From NCBI GenBank assembly GCA_003278175.1, contig QCGF01000010.1:1-35058 (forward strand): DNA of 35,058 bases. The letters run 5' to 3'. Each line of letters starts with the position of its first letter. Positions within the stretch are counted from its first letter, which is position 1. The notes beneath the pieces are model-generated. The model made no database searches, was not told the DNA's origin, and worked only from the letters and a program-made list of their open reading frames with translations. A program made the position numbers and the translations under genes. Positions 17,844 through 25,802 of this stretch are shown in pieces. This stretch comes from Prochlorococcus sp. AG-363-P15 (GTDB lineage: Bacteria; Cyanobacteriota; Cyanobacteriia; PCC-6307; Cyanobiaceae).

Positions 17844-18703
17844 ACACCAAACCAATTCAGTGGTATCCAGGCCACATTGCGAAAGCAGAGAAACAACTAT
17901 ATAGAAATCTTGAGAAAGTAGACCTGGTCATTGAAGTTCGAGATGCGCGAATACCAATTTCAACCTCTCATCCACACTTGGAGCGATGGACAAAAGGCAA
18001 ACAACATTTATTAGTAATAAATCGACGTGACATGATATCTGCTCCAGCACTTCAAGCTTGGGATAAATGGTTCCGCAAAAAAGAACTTGTTCCTGTGTGG
18101 TGTAATTCACAAGATGGAACTGGAGTGAAGCAATTACAGCAAGAAGCCATCAAAGCCGGGTCAAAACTCAATGCTCGAAGACTCGCCCGTGGCATGAGAA
18201 CCAGACCGGTTCGAGCCCTCACATTAGGTTTCCCAAATGTAGGGAAATCAGCCTTAATCAACCGACTAGTGCGGAAGAAGGTTGTCATCAGTTCACGAAA
18301 GCCGGGTGTCACTCGATCTCTTCAATGGGTTCGTCTAGGCCAGGATCTTGATTTGCTTGATTCTCCAGGAGTTTTACCCCCGCGTTTTGATAATCAAAAG
18401 GCTGCTTTAAAGCTTGCTCTATGTGATGACATTGGCCAAGCCTCATATGACATTGAATCAGCAGCAATTCATTTCTTAGAGATGCTTAACCAATTAGCAA
18501 AGCATAAAGAAGCTGGCGTACCGCTAGGAATACTTGAGCAAAGGTATGGACTCCCTTTTCATCAATCTTGTGATGCCAATCAATGGTTGGAACAGGCCTC
18601 AAAGAGACATACCTCTGGGGACACAAGGCGAATGGCCCAAAGACTATTAGACGACTTTAGAAAAACAGTTTTAGGGCTGATATCGCTTGAGCTTCCACAA
18701 TGA
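17840..18703 (+). CDS. rbgA: Ribosome biogenesis GTPase, RbgA/YlqF family
   Basis: A circularly permuted GTPase that helps mature the large ribosomal subunit. The permuted order is visible: G4-like VINRRDM (about residues 54-60), then G1 GFPNVGKSALINRL, G2 region PGVTRSLQWV and G3 DSPGVLPP. The N-terminal QWYPGHIAKAEKQL and DLVIEVRDARIP blocks are typical, and a C-terminal helical domain follows. G4 reads NRRD where the family usually has NKxD. I chose the GTG at 17840 because it gives the family N-terminus (MNTKPIQWYPGH) and overlaps the uspA stop by four bases; the ORF track begins seven codons earlier. The stop overlaps the next ATG (ATGA). Confidence 0.93.
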   Translation: MNTKPIQWYPGHIAKAEKQLYRNLEKVDLVIEVRDARIPISTSHPHLERWTKGKQHLLVINRRDMISAPALQAWDKWFRKKELVPVWCNSQDGTGVKQLQQEAIKAGSKLNARRLARGMRTRPVRALTLGFPNVGKSALINRLVRKKVVISSRKPGVTRSLQWVRLGQDLDLLDSPGVLPPRFDNQKAALKLALCDDIGQASYDIESAAIHFLEMLNQLAKHKEAGVPLGILEQRYGLPFHQSCDANQWLEQASKRHTSGDTRRMAQRLLDDFRKTVLGLISLELPQ

Positions 18704-19677
18704 CTGAAGAACTTCCACAATCCTTTGGAGAAGGCAAGGGGGAGCTATTGACCTTGTTTTACCCCAAACCATTACCTATGCGTCTTGATCGTTGGCTTGC
18801 AAGCCAACGATCAGAACAAAGCCGGTCAAGAATTCAAAAGTTCATCAATAATGGCTTTGTTCGTGTTAATGGAGTTCAGGGGCAAGCAAAAACACCCCTC
18901 CGAGAAGGCGATGAGATTCAATTATGGCTACCTCCTCCTGAGCCATTGCCTTATCTAAAACCTCAACGAATGAAATTAGATGTGCTTTTTGAAGATGAGC
19001 ATTTGATAGTTATCAATAAGTCTGCAGGTATTGCAGTACATCCTGCACCAGGGAATAAAGATGGGACATTGGTCAATGGCCTTTTACATCATTGCCCTGA
19101 CTTACCTGGCATTAGCGGGAAGCTTCGCCCAGGAATAGTACATCGCTTAGACAAAGACACCACTGGTTGCATAGTCATTGCCAAAAGCCAAACGGCGCTA
19201 GTAAAGCTTCAGCTACAAATACAAAAAAGGGTCGCATCTCGCAATTATCTAGCAGTAGTTCACGGACTACCTGATGGCACAGCAGGAACCATCATAGGTG
19301 CTATAGGTAGACACCCAGTTGATAGAAAAAAATACGCTGTTGTAAATAATGAGACAGGTCGCCATGCATGTACTCATTGGCAACTAATTGAAAGGCTAGA
19401 CGACTACTCGCTAGTGAGATTCAAATTGGATACAGGCCGTACTCATCAAATCCGTGTTCACTGTGCACACATAGGTCACCCCATTGTCGGAGACCCTACC
19501 TACAGTCGTTGTCGCAAACTACCAATTAATCTATCTGGGCAATTGCTTCATGCCGTAAAGCTTGGATTGGACCATCCCATTACTAATGATCGTATGGAAT
19601 TTGAGGCCCCTTTACCAGAAGCATTTGACAATACCCTCAATGTTTTACGTAGAAGAAGGAAAGGCTCAAGTGACTGA
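18700..19677 (+). CDS. rluD: RluD-type 23S rRNA pseudouridine synthase
   Basis: A pseudouridine synthase of the RluA/RluD group. An S4 RNA-binding domain (about 26-75: MRLDRWLASQRSEQSRSRIQKFINNGFVRVNG) precedes the catalytic domain with VINKSAGIAVHPAPGN and the active-site motif GIVHRLDKDTTG, where D151 is the nucleophile. LDTGRTHQIRVHCAHIGHPIVGDPTY closes the core. An S4 domain plus this motif fits RluD (helix 69 of 23S rRNA) better than RluA or RluC, but the exact uridines are inferred. ATGA overlap couples it to the RbgA-like GTPase, joining two large-subunit maturation steps. Its 3' end overlaps the convergent ABC transporter gene by 12 bases. Confidence 0.9.
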   Translation: MTEELPQSFGEGKGELLTLFYPKPLPMRLDRWLASQRSEQSRSRIQKFINNGFVRVNGVQGQAKTPLREGDEIQLWLPPPEPLPYLKPQRMKLDVLFEDEHLIVINKSAGIAVHPAPGNKDGTLVNGLLHHCPDLPGISGKLRPGIVHRLDKDTTGCIVIAKSQTALVKLQLQIQKRVASRNYLAVVHGLPDGTAGTIIGAIGRHPVDRKKYAVVNNETGRHACTHWQLIERLDDYSLVRFKLDTGRTHQIRVHCAHIGHPIVGDPTYSRCRKLPINLSGQLLHAVKLGLDHPITNDRMEFEAPLPEAFDNTLNVLRRRRKGSSD

Positions 19678-21288
19678 TCGAATTGTTGGACATATTTCAA
19701 CAAGTTTTTTTGTAATAGGTGACTTAGGAGATTCCAACAAGGTCTTCCCAAAACCTTCCTCAACAATTCGCCCTTGATCTAGCACTATTACTCTATTACA
19801 AAAACCAGTGGCTACATAGAGATCATGAGTAATGAACAATATGGCTATGCCTAAACGTTGTTGCAACAAACTCAAAAGATCTAAGACCTCTTTCTGAATA
19901 TCCGCATCAAGCATGCTGACGCTCTCATCGCAAATGAGAACTTTAGGTTTTAAAGAAAGAGCTCGCGCGATTGCGACTCGTTGCTGTTGTCCTCCTGAAA
20001 GCTCATATGGGTAACGGTTCTGAAAAGACTCAGGAGGAGTCAAGCCAACTTGGTCAAGAAGCTCTCTTGCTCTTTCACGAGCTGCAACACGGTCAACCAA
20101 ATGATGAATCAACAAAGGATCAGTAATAGCTTCGGAGACTGTCATCTTGGGATTTAATGACGCAAAAGGGTCTTGGAAAACCATTTGCAATGATCGACGT
20201 GCCCTCTTTAAAAATTCACCTTTCAAATGGAGAATACTTTGCCCTTGTAACTTCACCTCACCACCTCTGATCGGGATTAAACCCATCAAAGCCCTGCATA
20301 AAGTGCTTTTTCCACATCCTGAAGGACCAACAACGCCAAGAGTTTCGCCTGCATGAAGACAAAAGCTCACTTCATTAACAGCCTTCAGCCAGTTCCACTG
20401 CCAAGGGAGACCACTTAATGCATGCCAACAGCGCAATTGATTAACATCCAAAATCTTCTCAGGAAGAGTATTGGAAGGGTACTGCCCTTCCTCCCTTGCT
20501 CTTGCAGCACTCACAAGACACTTACCGATATGCGATTGGGGACTCAATAAAAAATTACGACTCAAATTATTCTCAACAATTCTTCCTGTCTCCATGATGG
20601 CTATTCGCTCACACCATTTTGTTGCCAAAGCCAAGTCATGACTAATGAGCAAAAGGGAGCTGCCAATGTCGTCACAAAGATTGCTCAATACATCCATCAC
20701 TTGATCCGCAATAGCCACATCCAGGCTTGTTGTTGGTTCATCAGCGATGACGAGTGGAGGGTCTAAAGCAATAGCCAAAGCAATAGCCAAGCGTTGACGC
20801 ATCCCACCACTGAATTCATGAGGATAAGCTTGAAAGCGAGAAGGACTTATTTCGACTTGCTCAAGCAATGCCACAGCTTTTTGCTTAATCCAAACAGAAC
20901 CTTTGTCTGATCTATGAGCCTTAATCGTGTCCAAAAGATGGTCACCAATCGTCATTAGCGGGTTTAAACGAGTCATAGGGTCCTGAAAAACAAGACCAAC
21001 AGCTTCCCCTCTCAACTTTCTCAATTCAGCCTGGCTTAATTGCCTTGGGTCAATCCCAGCAAGCAATAACTTCCCATTACAGAAACTCCCTGGACGCAAC
21101 AATTGCAGAGCAACTCTTGCAACAGTGCTCTTACCACAACCAGAAGGGCCCACAAGTGCTACACGCTCCCCAGGGACGAGGCTTAGATCCACCCCATCAA
21201 GGATCCAATTCATGCTGCTTGAATAGCGCATGCAAACGCTCTGCATCTCTAAAACATGTTCTAAAGAACTGGGCACAGGGAGTAGCAC
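19666..21288 (-). CDS. ABC transporter, two fused ATP-binding domains (dipeptide/oligopeptide type)
   Basis: A 540-residue protein made of two full ABC ATPase domains, like DppD-DppF fusions (GsiA/YejF type), powering import of peptides or similar solutes. Domain 1: Walker A GPSGCGKST at 47-55, signature FSGGMRQRLAIA, Walker B LVIADEPTTSLD. Domain 2: Walker A GPSGCGKST, signature LSGGQQQRVAIARA, Walker B VLICDESVSMLD. Both catalytic glutamates are present, so both sites look active. No permease or binding-protein gene is in the window, so partners must lie elsewhere and the substrate is open. The start is a GTG with only about 34-43 bases to the divergent spoT start, so the two promoters are very close. 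It is convergent and overlapping with rluD. Confidence 0.9.
   Translation of the reverse strand: MLLPVPSSLEHVLEMQSVCMRYSSSMNWILDGVDLSLVPGERVALVGPSGCGKSTVARVALQLLRPGSFCNGKLLLAGIDPRQLSQAELRKLRGEAVGLVFQDPMTRLNPLMTIGDHLLDTIKAHRSDKGSVWIKQKAVALLEQVEISPSRFQAYPHEFSGGMRQRLAIALAIALDPPLVIADEPTTSLDVAIADQVMDVLSNLCDDIGSSLLLISHDLALATKWCERIAIMETGRIVENNLSRNFLLSPQSHIGKCLVSAARAREEGQYPSNTLPEKILDVNQLRCWHALSGLPWQWNWLKAVNEVSFCLHAGETLGVVGPSGCGKSTLCRALMGLIPIRGGEVKLQGQSILHLKGEFLKRARRSLQMVFQDPFASLNPKMTVSEAITDPLLIHHLVDRVAARERARELLDQVGLTPPESFQNRYPYELSGGQQQRVAIARALSLKPKVLICDESVSMLDADIQKEVLDLLSLLQQRLGIAILFITHDLYVATGFCNRVIVLDQGRIVEEGFGKTLLESPKSPITKKLVEICPTIRSVT
19681..19711 (+). terminator. Putative terminator of the uspA-rbgA-rluD operon, inside the opposing ABC gene
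   Basis: TTGTTG (19683-19688) pairs with CAACAA (19698-19703); AA/TT can extend the stem past a bulged G; and GTTTTTTT follows. It starts four bases after the rluD stop and lies inside the antisense 3' coding end of the ABC ATPase, where it encodes KKLVEICPTI. Confidence 0.65.
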
Positions 21289-21331
21289 GGGGTCCTAAGC
21301 CTGAATATCATGGACTAATCCGGTGAATTGG

Positions 21332-23662
21332 ATGCTTAACGCAACCTCTACGACCGATCTAACACAGACCGATAAGGCCTGTAATTCGAAGCTGCCAACT
21401 GAGGAGCAGTTCAAATCCAATCCAGTTAGAAGTGTTGAAGAGTATGGCATTGAAATTCCTAGCTGGTTGAAAAGTTGTTTAGAACACAGGCCCCCTGCAA
21501 TCGGGAAAAGCTGTCCTACTGATGCGGAAGGTTTACTTGCAGGCGCCTTCGATTTAGCCTTTCAGCTTCATGATGGACAATTTAGAGCCAGTGGAGAACC
21601 ATACATAGTTCACCCACTAGCTGTCGCAGATCTTCTAAGGGATATAGGTGCTAGTCCTAGTGTAATAGCCGCAGGCTTCCTTCATGACGTCGTAGAAGAC
21701 ACAGATATATCACCAGACCAATTAGAAGACTTTTTCGGTAGTGAAGTAAAGGGATTAGTGGAGGGAGTCACCAAATTAGGCGGAATTCACTTCACAAATC
21801 GCACAGAAGCCCAAGCAGAAAACTTACGCAAGATGTTTCTAGCGATGGCAAGCGATATTCGTGTTGTTCTAGTCAAACTGGCAGACAGGCTTCACAATAT
21901 GCGCACTCTTGGTTCACTACAATCAGATAAACAACAACGTATTGCTTGTGAAACTCGCGAGATATATGCACCATTGGCTAATCGACTAGGAATCGGCCGT
22001 TTCAAATGGGAGCTTGAAGATCTTGCTTTTAAACTCCTTGAACCAGAAGCATTCCGTGAGATTCAACAACAAGTAGCAACCAAACGGAGCGAACGAGAAA
22101 ATCGTTTAGAAACAACAGTTGACTTACTTAAGCAACGACTTTCTTTAGTGGGGTTAGAAGAATGTGAAGTCAATGGAAGGCCCAAACATCTTTATGGCAT
22201 CTGGAGCAAGATGCAAAGACAAGAGAAGGCATTTCATGAAATTTTTGACGTAGCAGCACTGAGAATTATCGTTCCAAATGTTGAGGCTTGCTATCGCGCA
22301 CTAGCAGTAGTGCATGAAACCTTTAGACCAATCCCTGGACGATTTAAAGATTACATTGGCCTCCCAAAGCCTAATGGGTATCAATCTCTACATACAGCTG
22401 TCATTGGTCGACATAGGCCTATTGAAGTTCAAATAAGAACCGCAGAAATGCATCGCATAGCAGAGTTCGGGATAGCTGCTCACTGGAAGTACAAAGAAGG
22501 AGGTTCACCAGCTGCAGGGGATACTGAGCGCTTTAACTGGCTTCGCCAGCTCGTAGATTGGCAACAAGAGGGGGCTAGTAAAGATCATAATGACTACCTT
22601 GCCTCCATTAAGGAAGATCTTTTTGATGAAGAAGTATTTGTTTTTACGCCCAAAGGTGATGTAGTCGGACTTCGAAAAGGATCAACTGCCGTAGATTTTG
22701 CTTATAGAATTCATTCTGAAGTTGGCAACCATTGCCACGGGACACGAATTAATGACCGTTTATGCACATTATCAACTCTTCTTAAGAATGGCGATTTTGT
22801 ACAGATTCTAACCAGCAAAACAGCACACCCAAGTCTTGATTGGCTAAATTTTGTAGCCACTCCAACTGCTCGGAATCGAATACGTCAATGGTATAAAAAA
22901 AGTCACCGAGATGAAACAATTCAACGTGGCAAAGAGCTTTTAGAGCGTGAAGTTGGACGCAATGGTTTTGACGCCTTACTAAGTAGTAACGCAATGAAAA
23001 AGGTAGCTGAACGTTGTAACTTGCAAAGTACAGATGACCTTATGGCAGCAATAGGTTTTGGGGCGATCACACTGCATCAAGTCCTCAATCGTTTACGAGA
23101 AGAAGTACGACTACAAAGTCTTAACCTTGAAGATTCAAAAACTGATCTTGAAGTCGCCAAGCACCTTGTTCAGCAGTCAGATGCATCTCCAACAAAACCA
23201 TACTCATCTGAAGGTGACACAATAGTTGGGTTAGAAGGACTGGAGTATCGCCTTGGAGGCTGCTGTAGTCCTCTTCCTGGCGAGTCCATACTTGGGACTG
23301 TTGCTTTAGGGAATCATGGCATCACTATTCATAAGCAAGATTGCACAAATGTGATGTCCATACCAAGCGAGAGAAAGTTACCAGTTCAATGGAGCCAAAG
23401 ACCATCTATTGAGAATGAAAGGTTCCCAGTTCAATTACGCATTGAAGTTATTGATCGCGTCGGAATGCTGAAAGACATCTTATTGCGCCTTTCAGATAGT
23501 GGAATTAATGTCAGTGATGCCAGAGTACAAACTTCTTTTGGTAAGCCTGCATGCATTGATCTGAGGGTAGAGGTTAAAAATTCAAGCCAATTAAGTACAA
23601 CGATGAATCAAATTAAATCCATGGCAGACGTCATTGATATTGCCCGTACAGGAGTAAGTTAA
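21332..23662 (+). CDS. spoT: Bifunctional (p)ppGpp synthetase/hydrolase (RelA/SpoT homologue)
   Basis: Makes and degrades the stringent alarmone (p)ppGpp. From the ATG at 21332 (a GTG three codons upstream is the track's start), the order is: HD hydrolase domain with YIVHPLAVADLL and the catalytic AGFLHDVVEDT; synthetase domain with FDVAALRIIVPN, GRFKDYIGLPKPNGYQSLHTAV; a TGS domain (EEVFVFTPKGDVVGLRKGSTAVDFAYRIHSEVG); a Cys-containing block (LGGCCSPLPGESILG); and a C-terminal ACT domain (LRIEVIDRVGMLKDILLRLSDSGINVSDARV). The intact HD pair and the RFKD (RxKD-type) motif both indicate a bifunctional Rel rather than a synthetase-only RelA. About 776 residues, full length. It is probably the only long RSH in such a genome. 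Confidence 0.96.
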   Translation: MLNATSTTDLTQTDKACNSKLPTEEQFKSNPVRSVEEYGIEIPSWLKSCLEHRPPAIGKSCPTDAEGLLAGAFDLAFQLHDGQFRASGEPYIVHPLAVADLLRDIGASPSVIAAGFLHDVVEDTDISPDQLEDFFGSEVKGLVEGVTKLGGIHFTNRTEAQAENLRKMFLAMASDIRVVLVKLADRLHNMRTLGSLQSDKQQRIACETREIYAPLANRLGIGRFKWELEDLAFKLLEPEAFREIQQQVATKRSERENRLETTVDLLKQRLSLVGLEECEVNGRPKHLYGIWSKMQRQEKAFHEIFDVAALRIIVPNVEACYRALAVVHETFRPIPGRFKDYIGLPKPNGYQSLHTAVIGRHRPIEVQIRTAEMHRIAEFGIAAHWKYKEGGSPAAGDTERFNWLRQLVDWQQEGASKDHNDYLASIKEDLFDEEVFVFTPKGDVVGLRKGSTAVDFAYRIHSEVGNHCHGTRINDRLCTLSTLLKNGDFVQILTSKTAHPSLDWLNFVATPTARNRIRQWYKKSHRDETIQRGKELLEREVGRNGFDALLSSNAMKKVAERCNLQSTDDLMAAIGFGAITLHQVLNRLREEVRLQSLNLEDSKTDLEVAKHLVQQSDASPTKPYSSEGDTIVGLEGLEYRLGGCCSPLPGESILGTVALGNHGITIHKQDCTNVMSIPSERKLPVQWSQRPSIENERFPVQLRIEVIDRVGMLKDILLRLSDSGINVSDARVQTSFGKPACIDLRVEVKNSSQLSTTMNQIKSMADVIDIARTGVS

Positions 23663-23722
23663 AACAGGCACTCATCTGAGCTCACTCTCCTAACAATTAA
23701 GCAAAAAAATAACTTTCATCCG

Positions 23723-25204
23723 TTGAACAATCCCTTACTATCTCTTCCATTTGAACCTTCGATCGAGAACCTAGGTGATTCATACTGGGATGTAGTGACA
23801 GCGGCCAAGTTTCCCATTACCAAATTATGTTATCGAAATAATGACTTGATAAAACAATTAGGAATTAACCCCGACTCAATTAAAGACGTTCATTTCGAAG
23901 AGGCCTACGGTGAATTCAAAGATAGAAGCCCACTCCTGGCCTTGAGGTACCACGGTTATCAGTTTGGGAATTACAATCCCTTTCTTGGGGACGGTCGTGG
24001 TTTCCTATATGGCCAATTACGAGATCGAAATGGAGATCTACAAGATTTAGGAACCAAAGGTTCTGGGACAACTCCTTGGAGTAGAGGAGGTGATGGGAGG
24101 CTAACACTTAAAGGAGGAGTTCGTGAGATAATTGCGAGTGAAGCTCTACATAGACTCGGAGTCAACACAAGCAGAACCCTTTGCTTAGTAGAAACAGGGG
24201 AAGAGTTATGGAGAGGGGATGAACCATCCCCTACTCGAAGTTCAGTCATGGTTAGACTGGCTCGTACACACCTACGTTTTGGGACGTGTGAAAGATTACT
24301 TTATCTAAAACAACCCAAACTTCTAGGGAAGCTATTACGTCATGTTATCTCTACCTACTATCCAGAGATTGCAATTGCTCACCCCATTGCAGATATCGAT
24401 CCTCATGAAACTTTAAAAACCCAAATTCTTGCCTTCTATGGAAAGCTAGTAGAAAAGGTTGCCAAACTTACAGCAGAATGGATGGCTGCAGGTTTCGTAC
24501 ATGGTGTTCTCAATACAGATAATATGTCCCTACTAGGAGAAAGCTTTGACTACGGTCCATTTGCTTTCATGGGTCTATGGGATCCTAACTTTACGGCAGC
24601 ATATTTTGACCAAACCGGGTTATATGCTTTCGGTCGCCAGCCAATGGTCTGCCATAACAATCTTCGATTACTGCAAGAACCACTTGCAATGCTCCTGCCC
24701 CGTGAACCAATGGAAGAACAATTAGATCTTTTTGCAGATGTGTATAAAGTTCACTACCAATTTTGCCTACTTAGACGCCTTGGCTTACCTCAAAAGTCAG
24801 GGCTTCTCAAAAAAAGCAAGGTTAGCAATAGTGATCTACTTCAAGCAACCCTGGAATTGTTGGCAACTTGGCCCATTAATTATGGATCGTTTTTTGAAGG
24901 CCTCACTAAACATATAGTTCTACATGGTCTACCTGTAGATGCTGACGCCCTTACACCCAAACTATTCCATGATCAATTGCCTCCACGCACAACATGGTTA
25001 GCTTGGAGAGATAGCTGGTGGGCTTACCAGCACATAGCAAAAGCCGCGGACACAGGGGAGGTACAAGCTATACCTAATCGTTTGGAACATTGGAATCTGC
25101 CTCAAACGCCTATTCGTTCAATCATAGAAAATTTTTGGAGTTCAATTGAACACAGTAACAACTGGAAGCCCCCTTCAAGTCTGGCTAGACGCAGTGTCCA
25201 ATAA
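23723..25204 (+). CDS. selO: Protein adenylyltransferase SelO (YdiU/UPF0061 family)
   Basis: A pseudokinase-fold enzyme that in studied members transfers AMP from ATP to Ser, Thr or Tyr of target proteins, linked to redox stress. Family blocks are IENLGDSYWDVVTAAKFP at the N-terminus, LGTKGSGTTPWSRGGDGRLTLKGGVREIIASEALHRLGV, RLARTHLRFGTCERL, and the catalytic/metal segment AAGFVHGVLNTDNMSLLGESFDYGPFAFM. The 493-residue length is normal. The start is TTG; the next in-frame Met is far inside, so a non-ATG start is likely. It sits 60 bases after spoT on the same strand, but coupling is not evident. It is convergent with the DUF2062 gene. Confidence 0.93.
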   Translation: MNNPLLSLPFEPSIENLGDSYWDVVTAAKFPITKLCYRNNDLIKQLGINPDSIKDVHFEEAYGEFKDRSPLLALRYHGYQFGNYNPFLGDGRGFLYGQLRDRNGDLQDLGTKGSGTTPWSRGGDGRLTLKGGVREIIASEALHRLGVNTSRTLCLVETGEELWRGDEPSPTRSSVMVRLARTHLRFGTCERLLYLKQPKLLGKLLRHVISTYYPEIAIAHPIADIDPHETLKTQILAFYGKLVEKVAKLTAEWMAAGFVHGVLNTDNMSLLGESFDYGPFAFMGLWDPNFTAAYFDQTGLYAFGRQPMVCHNNLRLLQEPLAMLLPREPMEEQLDLFADVYKVHYQFCLLRRLGLPQKSGLLKKSKVSNSDLLQATLELLATWPINYGSFFEGLTKHIVLHGLPVDADALTPKLFHDQLPPRTTWLAWRDSWWAYQHIAKAADTGEVQAIPNRLEHWNLPQTPIRSIIENFWSSIEHSNNWKPPSSLARRSVQ

Positions 25205-25278
25205 TGAAAGCAGAAGAGTTTGATCAAAGATCGAAAATCACTAGCAAACAGTTTTTAATCTACCCTCAAAAGTTTTCT

Positions 25279-25725
25279 CTAAGAACGAGATTTAAAACAG
25301 AAGTAAGCCAAGATTCCCGTCAATAGCCCTCCCAACAGACCTACCACAAAAGAACCTAAGAACAAACGACTGCTTACAAGCCATCCCTGAGCCCACAGTG
25401 TTTGCCAATTTAATAGTTCTAAATCAGGCAAATTCCTACTATGAACCAATATTGCAGACCCCACCTTGTAATTCAGTACATAAAGAGGTAGGTATGTAAA
25501 AGGATTACTAATCCAAGTCCCACTAATAGCTAGAAAACGATTCCCTCGGAAAAAACTTGCCAAAGCAAGGCCTAAAACTGTTTGCAATCCGAATAATGGG
25601 AAACATCCACAAAACACTCCAATAGCCAGTCCCCTCGACTTATAACCTGGTGCACCTTCCTTTAACCAAAGCCAACGCAGTAACTGCCGTAATCTATAAA
25701 TCAGATTCCACGACTTTTGAACCAT
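25279..25725 (-). CDS. DUF2062 family membrane protein
   Basis: A 148-residue protein with a basic N-terminus (WNLIYRLRQLLRWLWLKEG) and three hydrophobic segments: about 31-57 (GLAIGVFCGCFPLFGLQTVLGLALASFF), about 65-90 with the family block AISGTWISNPFTYLPLYVLNYKVG, and about 115-143. The motif W(I/V)SNPFT and the G-x-F-x-G-x-F-P-x-F-G pattern are typical of DUF2062, a family of small inner-membrane proteins of unknown role. It is divergent from mnmE across 77 bases and convergent with selO, so it is a single-gene unit. Confidence 0.85.
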   Translation of the reverse strand: MVQKSWNLIYRLRQLLRWLWLKEGAPGYKSRGLAIGVFCGCFPLFGLQTVLGLALASFFRGNRFLAISGTWISNPFTYLPLYVLNYKVGSAILVHSRNLPDLELLNWQTLWAQGWLVSSRLFLGSFVVGLLGGLLTGILAYFCFKSRS

Positions 25726-25802
25726 GGCAGGATATGTGTCGCTTTGAAGTTACAGACTTGAAGTCATCGTAAGGAAGGGAAACGCATTATTTGTGAATCA
25801 CT

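Noticed and set aside
25218-25255. Possible hairpin with GTTTTTAAT between selO and the DUF2062 gene as a terminator
   Set aside because: The outer GTTTG/CAAAC stem is only 5 bp across a 22-base loop and the inner TTTGATC/GATCGAA stem is far from the T-run; not convincing enough to list.
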